DNA of 58,428 nucleotides, taken from an uncultured bacterium. GTDB lineage: Bacteria; Bacteroidota; Bacteroidia; Bacteroidales; Bacteroidaceae. The stretch lies in NCBI GenBank assembly GCA_905215345.1, contig CAJMPR010000025.1, positions 1 through 58,428 on the forward strand, written 5' to 3'. This document shows positions 26,698-35,542 of this stretch, piece by piece; within the stretch, counting starts at the first letter, position 1; every line of letters starts with the position of its first letter. A program made the translations under genes and the position numbers. The notes below the pieces were generated by a model, which was not told the origin of the DNA, did no database searches, and saw only the letters and a list, made by a program, of their open reading frames with translations.

Positions 26698-27792
26698 TTA
26701 TACTCCGCTGAATTTCTTTACCTGTTCCGCTATCAGTTCCGCATCATCGAAATAGTTAATCTTCATTGCTTTGCGGACATCGTCTAATGTAGCGGCGGCT
26801 GCTTCGCGGGCTGTGTCACAACCTTTCTTCAGCATGTCATAGATGCCCGGAATATCTTTCTCGAATTCCTTACGACGGTTGCGAATCGGTTCTAAAGTCT
26901 CCTGCATTATGTTGTTGAGGAAACCCTTTACTTTCATATCTCCTAAACCACCACGTTGGTAGTGGGCTTTCAGTTCTGCCAGATTAGGATAATCGGGCAG
27001 ATAACGTTCAAAATGTTCAGGACGACAGAAAGCATCCAAATAAGTGAATACGGTATTGCCCTCAATCTTTCCGGGGTCTTGCACACGCAAGTGGTCGGGA
27101 TCGGTATACATGCTTTTCACCTTCTTCTGTACCTCGTCGGCACAATCGGAGAGGTAGATACAGTTACCCAGTGATTTACTCATCTTGGCTTTTCCGTCAG
27201 TTCCCGGCAGACGCAGACATGCGGCATTATCGGGTAACAGGATTTCGGGTTCTACCAATGTTTCACCATATATAAAGTTAAAACGACGCACGATTTCGCG
27301 AGCTTGTTCCAACATCGGTTCCTGGTCTTCGCCTACGGGTACTGTAGTTGCCTTGAAAGCGGCAATGTCTGCTGTTTGGCTGATGGGATAGGTGAAGAAG
27401 CCTACCGGAATACTGGCATCGAAATTACGCAATTGGATTTCTGCTTTAACCGTCGGATTACGTTGCAAGCGTGATACCGTTACCATATTCATAAAGTAGA
27501 AACTCAATTCGCACAGTTCGGCAATCTGTGACTGGATGAAGATAGTACTCTTCGCCGGGTCCAAACCGCAAGCTAGATAATCAAGTGCTACCTCAATTAC
27601 ATTTTGGCGTACCTTTTCCGGATTATCCACATTGTCCGTCAGTGCTTGCGCATCGGCAATGAAGACAAACGTCTTGTCAAACAGTCCGGAGTTTTGTAGT
27701 TCTACTCTTCTTCTTAACGAGCCAACAAAGTGCCCTATATGCAAGCGTCCGGTCGGGCGGTCGCCTGTTAGAATAATCTTCTCTTTTCCCAT
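26698..27792 (-). CDS. trpS: Tryptophanyl-tRNA synthetase
   Basis: A 364-residue class I synthetase charging tRNA-Trp. HIGH is residues 18-21 (GRLHIGHFVGSL) and the KMSKS loop is in GKAKMSKSLGN. The frame is open 50 codons further upstream, but ATG 27792 (MGKEKIILTGDRPTG) is the family start and lies 31 bases from a -7 box. No T-box or Trp-rich leader peptide is visible in front of it. The 22-bp palindrome array lies about 100 bases upstream of the promoter. Confidence 0.96.
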   Translation of the reverse strand: MGKEKIILTGDRPTGRLHIGHFVGSLRRRVELQNSGLFDKTFVFIADAQALTDNVDNPEKVRQNVIEVALDYLACGLDPAKSTIFIQSQIAELCELSFYFMNMVTVSRLQRNPTVKAEIQLRNFDASIPVGFFTYPISQTADIAAFKATTVPVGEDQEPMLEQAREIVRRFNFIYGETLVEPEILLPDNAACLRLPGTDGKAKMSKSLGNCIYLSDCADEVQKKVKSMYTDPDHLRVQDPGKIEGNTVFTYLDAFCRPEHFERYLPDYPNLAELKAHYQRGGLGDMKVKGFLNNIMQETLEPIRNRRKEFEKDIPGIYDMLKKGCDTAREAAAATLDDVRKAMKINYFDDAELIAEQVKKFSGV

Positions 27793-27823
27793 TATTTGTA
27801 TCCTTATGATTTGAAAAACGTCA

Positions 27824-27831
27824 CAAAGATA
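27824..27831 (-). promoter_or_regulatory. Promoter -7 box of trpS
   Basis: CAAAGATA on the plus strand is TATCTTTG on the minus strand. No clear -33 element. Confidence 0.55.
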
Positions 27832-27932
27832 CTCGAAATTATTAAGAATGAAGAAGGAAGCGAGAGAAATGAGTAGTTCCCTGTACGGAAAGAACAGGTC
27901 AACCATTATCAGGCTATTGCAGGATATGGTTA

Positions 27933-28038
27933 TTCTCACCATGGTGAGAATATTTTCTCACAGCGATAAGAATATTTTCTCACAACGATAAGAATAAATT
28001 CTCACTATGATGAGAATATTTTCTCATAGGAATGAGAA
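27933..28038. repeat. Array A: five 22-bp-spaced mini-palindromes with TTCTCA arms
   Basis: Five 18-bp units start at 27933, 27955, 27977, 27999 and 28021, exactly 22 bp apart. All begin TTCTCA and end TGAGAA (three) or TAAGAA (two); the central six bases differ in each (CCATGG, CAGCGA, CAACGA, CTATGA, TAGGAA). The first unit is a perfect 18-bp palindrome. Linkers are TATT, TATT, TAAA, TATT. No coding sequence crosses it. Confidence 0.9.
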
Positions 28039-28119
28039 AGAAAGAGACTCATGGGGTTGTTGGTTTTGCATCGGGAATAGAAGCTAACGGACAGAGGGAT
28101 ATAATATCCGGTAGAGGGA

Positions 28120-28174
28120 TGAATAAAAGTCTCCCTTTCGACCATCCTTTAAGAGTGATCGGAAAAGAGACTTT
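28120..28174 (-). terminator. Terminator of the hybrid sensor kinase
   Basis: AAAGTCTC (28126-28133) and GAGACTTT (28167-28174) pair; read on the minus strand the stem is followed by TTTTATT. Confidence 0.6.
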
Positions 28175-28193
28175 ATAACAGCGTATTAGTGAG

Positions 28194-30248
28194 CTATCTT
28201 AATTCTGATTCGTATTGCCGGTGTGTGTGGTGCAGTATCGTGTCTTCCAGCACTTCCAGCAGTTCTTGCTTCTTAACCGGTTTCGTTAGATATTTGCTGC
28301 AACCGGCTTCCAATGCATTCACTTTATCCGAATAGAAAGCATTGGCCGAAATGGCTATGATAGGAATATCCTTATCGAAAACCCGTATTCTGCGGGTAGC
28401 TTCCAGACCGTCCATGCGTGGCATGCGGATATCCATCAGAATTAATGAATAAGGATTCATGCGAGCCATCTCTACCGCTTCGATTCCGTTGACCGCACGA
28501 TCTATTTGCGCATGTTTCAATAGAGATTTTAATAACAGGAAGTTACTTTCCTTGTCTTCTGCTATCAATATATATTGTCCATGCAGGAAATCCTGGCCTA
28601 CTTTGGTTGGCTTTATAACCGGGGTAGGGATGAATAAATACTTGGGAACGATGGTTTCGGCTTCTTTCAGTTCTATATTGGCCTCACATTTGTTCCAGCA
28701 CCAGAAGGTAGACCCCTTCCCATACTCTGATTCAAAGCCGATACGTCCTCCGACGGCTTCGGAAATGGCTTTGCAGATAGAAAGTCCTAACCCGGTTCCC
28801 TGAGCAAAATCATCTAATTTTTCAAAACGCTGGAAAATGTGGCACTGTTTTTCTTTGGGTATGCCGATACCGGTATCTTCTACATAGAGTCTGAGTCCGT
28901 GATTGACATATTCATATCCCATTTTTATGTATCCCTTCGGAGTATACTTGATGGCGTTTGTGGCAAAATTGGTTAATATTTGCGCCAAACGATTCTTATC
29001 CAAATGCACCATGCATTTACGATAGGGGTTTATAATGCGGAACTCTACATTGGGATTCATGACACGTTGCTTCATGGTAATGGCAAAATCATCAAAGAAC
29101 GAAGCCAAGTCAAAAGTTTCCCGTTTCAATTCCATCATTCCCGATTCTAATTTTGAAAGGTCAAGGATGTCATTGATTAATCTGAGTAACAAGTCATTGT
29201 TTGAATTGATGATTTGCACATACTCTTCCCGTTCTGCCGGATCATCTGTATTCATCAATAGCTGTGAAAATCCTACAATTGCATTGAGTGGAGTACGGAT
29301 TTCGTGGCTCATGTTAGCGAGGAAGGCAGATTTCAGCTTGTCTGCTTCTCTGGCTTTGGTCATTTCCTCTTCCAGGCGTTCATTGATGTTTTTCCATTCG
29401 GTATCGTCGCGACGGAAACCGATATACTTGATTACTTTTCCTGCATGATTTTTCTCAAAGGGTGCACCATATACAGTGGTGTAATGCCAGTTGTCAGTCT
29501 CCGAATATCTCAGACGTTTATGGAAAAGAATTGTCTCGTCACGTCCCTCATCCATAATATTGATGATTTCCTTTACCCGTTCGCGGTCATCAGGATGGAC
29601 GGCGTTGAAGTAATCTTCCGAAGTAAGCAAAGTCTCGGAGCCTTTGATATGCTCATTACTGGAATTGAACAGATGAGTACGATTGTCATACTCCCATTGT
29701 ACAAGGTCACTGGTCTGTATGGCAAACTGAATCTTCTTCTCTTTGGTTTCGAGCTCTTCATTATGCAGATATTGGTGTGTCACATCTTTCAAGGTACCTA
29801 CTATGCATTTGGCGGTGTTGTCGTAATTGAATTCGGATACTGTCATTTGAGTCTCGAAATACATGTATGCATTGTTTTCCTTATCATGTATTTTGCAGAT
29901 TGCCACTTCTTTTTGAGAGCAGTTATTGCTTAAGCGGGTAATGGCTGTGGCGAGGTTGGTGCGATAAGGTTCGAGGATATGTTCCATTAACAAGTCATAC
30001 TGCATCTGGGTGGTAGTTCGCAACTTTCCATATAATGCTGTGAACATATGTTCGTTACAATTATATGACCAGATAGAAATATCTGCGGCACCGATAGCCA
30101 GTTCCAACTTTTTGCAGATACTCTTAAAGTGAAGCTGCTCTTCAGTATTGCCGACTTTATATTTTAAACGTCTATAAAGAATGTACATTGACACAGTAGT
30201 AGCAAAGAATATAATAGTGAGTGCTGTTAAAAGGATTAAAGTTATCAT
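28194..30248 (-). CDS. Hybrid sensor histidine kinase with PAS and receiver domains
   Basis: A 684-residue membrane kinase. A transmembrane helix at residues 2-25 is followed by two PAS-like segments (about 45-165 and 170-290, with the PAC-like WHYTTVYGAPF), a HisKA domain with His315 in ANMSHEIRTPLNAI, an HATPase domain (N431, VEDTGIGI, GTGLGLS) and a C-terminal receiver with D606 in LILMDIRMPRMDG and K656. No DNA-binding domain, so it is not a one-component hybrid of the PUL type; the phosphate must pass to another protein. It stands alone in the window. The signal sensed is unknown. Confidence 0.92.
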   Translation of the reverse strand: MITLILLTALTIIFFATTVSMYILYRRLKYKVGNTEEQLHFKSICKKLELAIGAADISIWSYNCNEHMFTALYGKLRTTTQMQYDLLMEHILEPYRTNLATAITRLSNNCSQKEVAICKIHDKENNAYMYFETQMTVSEFNYDNTAKCIVGTLKDVTHQYLHNEELETKEKKIQFAIQTSDLVQWEYDNRTHLFNSSNEHIKGSETLLTSEDYFNAVHPDDRERVKEIINIMDEGRDETILFHKRLRYSETDNWHYTTVYGAPFEKNHAGKVIKYIGFRRDDTEWKNINERLEEEMTKAREADKLKSAFLANMSHEIRTPLNAIVGFSQLLMNTDDPAEREEYVQIINSNNDLLLRLINDILDLSKLESGMMELKRETFDLASFFDDFAITMKQRVMNPNVEFRIINPYRKCMVHLDKNRLAQILTNFATNAIKYTPKGYIKMGYEYVNHGLRLYVEDTGIGIPKEKQCHIFQRFEKLDDFAQGTGLGLSICKAISEAVGGRIGFESEYGKGSTFWCWNKCEANIELKEAETIVPKYLFIPTPVIKPTKVGQDFLHGQYILIAEDKESNFLLLKSLLKHAQIDRAVNGIEAVEMARMNPYSLILMDIRMPRMDGLEATRRIRVFDKDIPIIAISANAFYSDKVNALEAGCSKYLTKPVKKQELLEVLEDTILHHTHRQYESELR

Positions 30249-30595
30249 ATTAAGGTCGTTTTATGTTAGGGGATTTTGTTGATTATATTAGACACTGATA
30301 TTATGTAATGAACTGATTAAGGCGTAATCTGCTCATTATGAAGAAAGATTTTACTCATGATACTGCTTATTTGACTGTTCGCTATTTGGTTATCTTATAA
30401 TAACAACGAATAACAGTAAATTATGTTGTGCAAAAGGAAATATTTTTTTGCCTATGTTCAGATTATAAATCTTTTGATTTCTTGGTTCCTCGATATTACC
30501 CGTTATAAGGATAAGTCTGGAATATAACTCAAATGTATAAATATGCAAGCCTTTTGTGCCTTATTAGTGATAAATTTTGATTTTCCTCCGGATTA
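30249..30595. other. AT-rich spacer upstream of the kinase and carB
   Basis: About 350 bases between the start of the minus-strand kinase and the carB leader promoter. I see no coding frame, clear promoter on the minus strand, hairpin or repeat. Confidence 0.4.
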
Positions 30596-30627
30596 TTTGC
30601 ATCTTATTGAAATAAGTCGTTACTTTG
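30596..30627 (+). promoter_or_regulatory. Promoter of the carB leader
   Basis: TTTG (30596-30599), a 20-base spacer and TTACTTTG (30620-30627), one mismatch from TAnnTTTG. The transcript would start about 30633. Confidence 0.55.
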
Positions 30628-30632
30628 CACAA

Positions 30633-30792
30633 ATTTTAAAGATGACTATGCAATCGCAGGAAATTAGAAGCAAATATAATCTCCATTCGAATGAATATCA
30701 TTCGGGAGCCGTCAGTTTCTTTTTTCTTAAAAACGATATTTTTAGTTCTTTGGTAATGCGTTAATCCTTATTCGGGTGACGCATTTTTTTTG
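30633..30792 (+). ncRNA. Candidate attenuator leader of carB with a short Phe-rich ORF
   Basis: Between the promoter and carB lie a 40-codon ORF (30642-30764; it contains AVSFFFLKNDIFSS) and an intrinsic terminator, AATGCGT (30755-30761) with ACGCATT (30779-30785) and a run of eight T. The last codons ATG CGT form the 5' arm of the terminator, so a ribosome finishing the ORF would block the stem. This looks like transcription attenuation, but a free small RNA is an alternative. Codon bias gives no strong proof that the ORF is translated. Confidence 0.4.
30755..30791 (+). terminator. Terminator inside the carB leader
   Basis: Seven-bp stem, 17-base loop and T8, located 47 bases before the carB start codon; no second promoter is seen between it and carB. 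Confidence 0.7.
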
Positions 30793-30838
30793 TGCCGGAA
30801 CGTATAGGACGAACTTAAATAGACAACAATAAGAGAAT

Positions 30839-33800
30839 ATGGAAAAGAATTTAAAGAAAGTACTCGTTTTGGGCTCAGGTGCGCTCAAGATTGGTCAAGC
30901 CGGGGAGTTTGATTATTCCGGTTCGCAGGCATTGAAAGCTTTGCGCGAAGAAGGTGTAAGTTCGGTATTGGTAAACCCGAACATTGCTACAATCCAAACA
31001 TCGGAAGGTATTGCCGATAAAGTTTACTTCTTGCCGGTTACTCCTTATTTCGTAGAGGAAATCATCAAGAAGGAACAACCGGACGGTATCCTACTGGCTT
31101 TCGGCGGACAGACGGCACTGAACTGTGGTGCGGAACTCTACACCAGCGGTGTGTTGAGTAAATACGGTGTGCGTGTGCTGGGTACTTCGGTTGAGGCTAT
31201 TATGTATACTGAAGACCGTGACCTTTTTGTGAAGAAGCTGAACGAAATCGATATGAAGACTCCTGTCAGCCAGGCTGTGGAAAGCATGAAAGATGCTATT
31301 GCCGCTGCACGCAAAATCGGTTATCCGGTGATGGTACGTTCGGCTTATGCATTGGGCGGTCTGGGCAGTGGTATCTGTGCCGACGAAGAAGAATTCCTGA
31401 AATTGGCTGAAAGTTCTTTCGCTTTCTCTAAACAAATCCTGGTGGAAGAATCTCTGAAGGGATGGAAAGAAATAGAATTTGAAGTAATCCGCGATGCTAA
31501 CGACCATTGCTTCACTGTAGCAAGCATGGAAAACTTTGACCCGCTGGGTATTCATACCGGTGAATCTATCGTGGTTGCTCCGACTTGTTCGCTCACTGAC
31601 GAGCAGGTTAAGATGTTGCAGGAACTTTCTACCAAATGTATCCGTCACCTGGGTATTGTAGGTGAGTGTAACATTCAATATGCATTCAATGCTGAAACCA
31701 ACGATTATCGTGTGATTGAAGTAAATGCACGTCTGTCCCGTTCATCTGCGTTGGCATCTAAAGCTACCGGTTATCCTTTGGCTTTTGTGGCTGCTAAGAT
31801 TGCATTGGGCTATACGCTCGACCAGATTGGCGAAATGGGAACTCCTAACTCCGCCTATGCTGCTCCGCAACTTGATTATTTGATTTGCAAGATTCCCCGT
31901 TGGGACTTGACGAAGTTTGCGGGCGTGTCTCGTGAAATCGGTTCCAGTATGAAGTCTGTAGGTGAAATCATGTCTATCGGACGCTCTTTCGAGGAAATTA
32001 TCCAAAAAGGTCTGCGTATGATTGGTCAGGGTATGCACGGTTTCGTAGGTAATGATGAACAAGGGTTTGAAGACCTGGACTATGAATTGTCTCACCCCAC
32101 TGACTTACGTGTATTTGCCATTGCTGAGGCTTTGGAAAAAGGTTATTCTATCGACCGTATCCATGAACTGACGAAAATCGACCCTTGGTTCCTTGGCAAG
32201 CTGAAGAATATTGTTGACTATAAAGTAAAGCTTTCACAATATAATAATGTGGAAGATATTCCGGCTGATGTATTGCGTGAAGCAAAAGTGCTTGGCTTCT
32301 CTGACTTCCAGATTGCGCGTTTCGTACTGAATCCGGAGGGCAACATGGAGAAAGAAAACCTGATAGTACGTGCCCGTCGTAAAGAACTGGGTATTCTTCC
32401 GGCTGTGAAGCGTATCAATACCATCGCTTCCGAACATCCGGAACTGACGAACTACCTGTATATGACATATGCGGTAGAGGGTTACGACGTAAACTATTAT
32501 AAGAATGAAAAGTCTGTAGTTGTGCTGGGTTCCGGTGCTTACCGTATCGGTTCTTCCGTAGAGTTTGACTGGTGCTCGGTAAATGCTATCCTTACTGCAC
32601 GTAAGCTGGGCTATAAGTCTATCATGATTAACTATAATCCTGAAACGGTTTCTACGGACTACGATATGTGCGACCGTCTATACTTCGACGAACTTTCTTT
32701 TGAACGTGTGCTCGACGTAATTGATCTGGAACAACCCCGTGGCGTTATTGTATCCGTAGGTGGACAAATCCCGAATAACCTGGCAATGAAACTTCACCGT
32801 CAGTCTGTTCCTGTACTGGGTACTTCTCCTATTTCTATCGACCGTGCCGAAAATCGTAATAAGTTCTCGGCTATGCTCGACCAACTGGGTATCGACCAGC
32901 CGGCTTGGCAGGAACTTACCAGTCTGGAAGATGTGAAGGGCTTTGTGGAGAAAGTAGGTTATCCGGTATTGGTTCGTCCGTCATATGTGCTCTCGGGCGC
33001 TGCGATGAACGTATGCTATGACGAAGAAGAACTGGAAAACTTCCTCAAAATGGCTGCCGAGGTTTCCAAAGAATATCCGGTAGTTGTATCTCAGTTCTTG
33101 CAAAATACTAAAGAAATTGAGTTTGACGCTGTGGCTCAGAATGGTGAAGTGGTGGAATATGCTATTTCTGAACACGTGGAATTTGCGGGTGTACACTCCG
33201 GTGATGCTACGTTGGTGTTCCCGGCTCAGAAAATTTACTTCGCTACGGCACGCCGTATCAAGAAAATCAGTCGTCAGATAGCCAAAGAACTTAATATCTC
33301 CGGTCCGTTCAATATTCAATTTCTGGCACGCAACAATGAAGTGAAGGTGATTGAATGTAACCTCCGTGCTTCAAGAAGCTTCCCGTTTGTGTCTAAAGTA
33401 TTGAAACGTAACTTTATCGAAACAGCTACCCGCATTATGCTGGATGCTCCGTATAGTCAACCTGACAAGTCGGCATTTGATATTGACTGGATTGGTGTGA
33501 AGGCTTCCCAGTTCTCATTCTCTCGTTTGCACAAGGCAGACCCGGTATTGGGTGTGGATATGTCTTCTACCGGTGAGGTGGGATGTATCGGTGATGATTT
33601 CTCCGAAGCGTTGCTGAATGCCATGATTGCTACCGGCTTCAAAATTCCAACGTTGGATAAGGGCGTGATGTTCTCTTCAGGTGCCATGAAGTCGAAAGTT
33701 GATTTGCTGGATGCAAGCCGTATGTTGTTTGCCAAAGGATACAAGATTTATGCTACGGCGGGTACGGCGGCATTCCTTAATGCTCACGGCGTGAATACCG

Positions 33801-34066
33801 AAGCAGTTTACTGGCCGGATGAACGTGCGGATGCAGAAAACAATGTGATGAAGATGATTGCCGAACATAAGTTCGACTTGATTGTGAATATACCGAAGAA
33901 TCACTCAAAGCGTGAGTTGACCAATGGTTACAAGATTCGCCGTGGTGCTATCGACCATAATATTCCATTGATAACAAATGCTCGTCTGGCAGGTGCATTT
34001 ATTGAAGCATTCTGCGAAATGGGTGCTGAAAATATTCAAATCAAGAGCTGGCAAGAATATAAATAA
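30839..34066 (+). CDS. carB: Carbamoyl-phosphate synthase large subunit
   Basis: A 1075-residue enzyme making carbamoyl phosphate for pyrimidine and arginine synthesis. Two homologous ATP-grasp halves are evident: the first starts KKVLVLGSGALKIGQAGEFD, the second near residue 560 with VVLGSGAYRIGSSVEFDW. The allosteric MGS domain follows from about 940 (MFSSGAMKSKVDLLDASRML; YATAGTAAFLNAHGV). Length is normal and all halves are intact. The small subunit gene carA is not adjacent, as would be usual. Upstream is a leader with a terminator, which suggests attenuation control. Confidence 0.97.
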   Translation: MEKNLKKVLVLGSGALKIGQAGEFDYSGSQALKALREEGVSSVLVNPNIATIQTSEGIADKVYFLPVTPYFVEEIIKKEQPDGILLAFGGQTALNCGAELYTSGVLSKYGVRVLGTSVEAIMYTEDRDLFVKKLNEIDMKTPVSQAVESMKDAIAAARKIGYPVMVRSAYALGGLGSGICADEEEFLKLAESSFAFSKQILVEESLKGWKEIEFEVIRDANDHCFTVASMENFDPLGIHTGESIVVAPTCSLTDEQVKMLQELSTKCIRHLGIVGECNIQYAFNAETNDYRVIEVNARLSRSSALASKATGYPLAFVAAKIALGYTLDQIGEMGTPNSAYAAPQLDYLICKIPRWDLTKFAGVSREIGSSMKSVGEIMSIGRSFEEIIQKGLRMIGQGMHGFVGNDEQGFEDLDYELSHPTDLRVFAIAEALEKGYSIDRIHELTKIDPWFLGKLKNIVDYKVKLSQYNNVEDIPADVLREAKVLGFSDFQIARFVLNPEGNMEKENLIVRARRKELGILPAVKRINTIASEHPELTNYLYMTYAVEGYDVNYYKNEKSVVVLGSGAYRIGSSVEFDWCSVNAILTARKLGYKSIMINYNPETVSTDYDMCDRLYFDELSFERVLDVIDLEQPRGVIVSVGGQIPNNLAMKLHRQSVPVLGTSPISIDRAENRNKFSAMLDQLGIDQPAWQELTSLEDVKGFVEKVGYPVLVRPSYVLSGAAMNVCYDEEELENFLKMAAEVSKEYPVVVSQFLQNTKEIEFDAVAQNGEVVEYAISEHVEFAGVHSGDATLVFPAQKIYFATARRIKKISRQIAKELNISGPFNIQFLARNNEVKVIECNLRASRSFPFVSKVLKRNFIETATRIMLDAPYSQPDKSAFDIDWIGVKASQFSFSRLHKADPVLGVDMSSTGEVGCIGDDFSEALLNAMIATGFKIPTLDKGVMFSSGAMKSKVDLLDASRMLFAKGYKIYATAGTAAFLNAHGVNTEAVYWPDERADAENNVMKMIAEHKFDLIVNIPKNHSKRELTNGYKIRRGAIDHNIPLITNARLAGAFIEAFCEMGAENIQIKSWQEYK

Positions 34067-34094
34067 GTAGCTTGTCTCTAATTGAAAACAGTTG

Positions 34095-34131
34095 CGAGAG
34101 CGGGAAGTCGAAAGATTTTCCGCTCTTTTGC
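34095..34131 (+). terminator. Terminator after carB
   Basis: AGAGCGGGAA (34097-34106) pairs with TTTCCGCTCT, with one bulge, followed by TTTTG. The T tract also supplies the -33 element of the next promoter. Confidence 0.75.
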
Positions 34132-34159
34132 TTCTGTTTGGTTTTAATCCATATCTTTG
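34127..34159 (+). promoter_or_regulatory. Promoter of the acetyltransferase gene
   Basis: TTTG (34127-34130), a 21-base spacer and TATCTTTG (34152-34159). The leader of about 90 bases contains a perfect 9-bp hairpin, ATGGATACG (34185-34193) with CGTATCCAT (34212-34220). Confidence 0.65.
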
Positions 34160-34256
34160 TCCCAGTAATTATTTAGATAGCAGAATGGATACGTTTAGTT
34201 CATGCCGTCTGCGTATCCATCTATAATTGTGGTACAACACTTAATTGAATAAAGAA

Positions 34257-34808
34257 ATGAATGAAGTAGAGAAGATGCGGAGTTCGCAGTTGGCCGATAT
34301 GTCTGCCCCTGAAGTGCAGGTGAAGTTTGAACATGCAAAAAAACTCCTGGCAAAGATGCGTATGATGAGTACCTATGACAAGGCTTATCGGGAGTTGTTG
34401 GAAGATTTGGTTCCCGGTATTCCGGCTACTTCTATTATTTGTCCGCCGTTTTATTGTGATCATGGTGATGGTATCCGTTTGGGTGAAGAGGTTTTTGTGA
34501 ATGCGAATTGTACTTTCCTGGACGGAGGATATATTACTATCGGCGCCCATACGCTGGTAGGTCCGTGTGTGCAGATTTATACCCCGCATCATCCGGTAGA
34601 CTATGTGGAACGTCGCACTCCTAAAGAATATGCTTATCCTGTGACAATAGGAGAGGACTGCTGGATTGGTGGCGGAGCAATTATTTGTCCCGGAGTAACG
34701 ATAGGCGATCGTTGTATTATCGGTGCAGGCAGTGTGGTTACTAAGGATATTCCTTCAGATTGCGTAGCGGTGGGTAACCCGGCAAAAGTTATCCGTAAGC
34801 AATCTTGA
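34257..34808 (+). CDS. Maltose/galactoside O-acetyltransferase-like protein (left-handed beta-helix)
   Basis: A 183-residue acetyl-CoA-dependent acetyltransferase of the Maa/LacA group. An N-terminal helical Mac domain (KMRMMSTYDKAYRELLEDL) precedes the hexapeptide-repeat beta-helix with the catalytic His in YTPHHPVDYVERR and the loop CWIGGGAIICPGVTIGDRC. ATG 34257 is preferred over TTG 34245. It acetylates sugars, but the natural substrate is uncertain in this family. It is monocistronic. Confidence 0.88.
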   Translation: MNEVEKMRSSQLADMSAPEVQVKFEHAKKLLAKMRMMSTYDKAYRELLEDLVPGIPATSIICPPFYCDHGDGIRLGEEVFVNANCTFLDGGYITIGAHTLVGPCVQIYTPHHPVDYVERRTPKEYAYPVTIGEDCWIGGGAIICPGVTIGDRCIIGAGSVVTKDIPSDCVAVGNPAKVIRKQS

Positions 34809-34818
34809 AATGTTATTG

Positions 34819-35211
34819 CTACGAATAGAATCTGTCTTTCAGTTCTGACGTAGGCGTCATGCATTGATTTCGTTTTCCAAAAAAGCTATATCTATTTCGT
34901 GCAATGAACGCGTAAATGGCGTCTCTTATTGGAAGTGGAAGATATATCAGTGGATAAAAACATTTCCATATGCCACCTAAATCTCTAAGAATATGGATGA
35001 TTGCGGTGGATTGTATGAAGCAGTTGCCCTTACAAAGATAAACTAAAGTAGAGACTGGCTCTCCGGTAATACCGTTTTTCTGTAATAGAGCTTTTCCTGT
35101 TTCCGATTGTAAAGCGGCAAACCGGAAAAGCATTTTTTTGTCTCTCTTTATAATAAAAGAAACAGTATTATTGCAAAGGTTGCATATCCCATCAAATAGA
35201 ATTATGTTCAT
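34819..35211 (-). CDS. Thiol-disulfide oxidoreductase DCC family protein (DUF393)
   Basis: A 130-residue protein beginning MNIILFDGICNLCNNTVSFI, the DCC-family signature with a CxxC pair (C10, C13). The family has a thioredoxin-like fold and is thought to act in thiol redox; function is not established. A hydrophobic stretch (CFYPLIYLPLPIRDAIYAFI) may sit at the membrane. It converges on the acetyltransferase gene with only 10 bases between, so neither has a separate terminator. Confidence 0.88.
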   Translation of the reverse strand: MNIILFDGICNLCNNTVSFIIKRDKKMLFRFAALQSETGKALLQKNGITGEPVSTLVYLCKGNCFIQSTAIIHILRDLGGIWKCFYPLIYLPLPIRDAIYAFIARNRYSFFGKRNQCMTPTSELKDRFYS

Positions 35212-35377
35212 TTTCTTCTTTTTTGCTTATTGGTTAAGGGGTATGAGAATCAGTAAATAACAAAAAAGAAGTCATCTTTGCTTTCTTTTCTCAAAATATT
35301 ATCTTTTGATAATTGGCTGAAATTCAATATATATATATTTTGATGTGTGTTTTTCTTAGAAAAAAAATATCCAAAGT

Positions 35378-35408
35378 TTTGGTAGTGTCAAAATAAGCTG
35401 TACCTTTG
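35378..35408 (+). promoter_or_regulatory. Promoter of the tRNA-Val operon
   Basis: TTTG (35378-35381), a 19-base spacer and TACCTTTG (35401-35408). The bases GTACCTTTGC here also match GTANNTTTGC, the core reported for CTnDOT-type attB sites. Confidence 0.8.
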
Positions 35409-35419
35409 CATCGCTTTTG

Positions 35420-35531
35420 AAACGAAAGTGTATGGGCGTTTAGCTCAGCTGGTTCAGAGCATCTGCCTTACAAGCAGAGGGTCGGCGGTTCGAATCCGTC
35501 AACGCCCACTAAAATTCAAGCACTTTCGTTT
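35420..35531. repeat. Inverted repeat bracketing the first tRNA-Val
   Basis: AAACGAAAGTG (35420-35430) just upstream of the first tRNA and CACTTTCGTTT (35521-35531) just downstream are exact reverse complements, so the precursor can form a stem enclosing the whole tRNA. Confidence 0.7.
35434..35508 (+). tRNA. tRNA-Val (anticodon TAC), first copy
   Basis: Acceptor GGGCGTT/AACGCCC, D arm GCTC/GAGC, anticodon stem TCTGC/GCAGA with loop CTTACAA (anticodon TAC), T arm GGCGG TTCGAAT CCGTC. The CCA end is not encoded. Confidence 0.97.
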
Positions 35532-35542
35532 ATCAAAAAAAA

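Noticed and set aside
27793..27932. T-box or Trp attenuator before trpS
   Set aside because: No T-box motif, terminator or Trp-rich leader peptide in the leader.
27933..28038. CRISPR array
   Set aside because: Units are 22 bp with 4-base linkers; there are no spacers of 30 bp, no constant repeat and no cas genes.
28090..28120. Two AGAGGGAT copies as a fourth 22-bp array
   Set aside because: Only two copies, 20 bp apart, without arm symmetry beyond a GGATATAATATCC palindrome.
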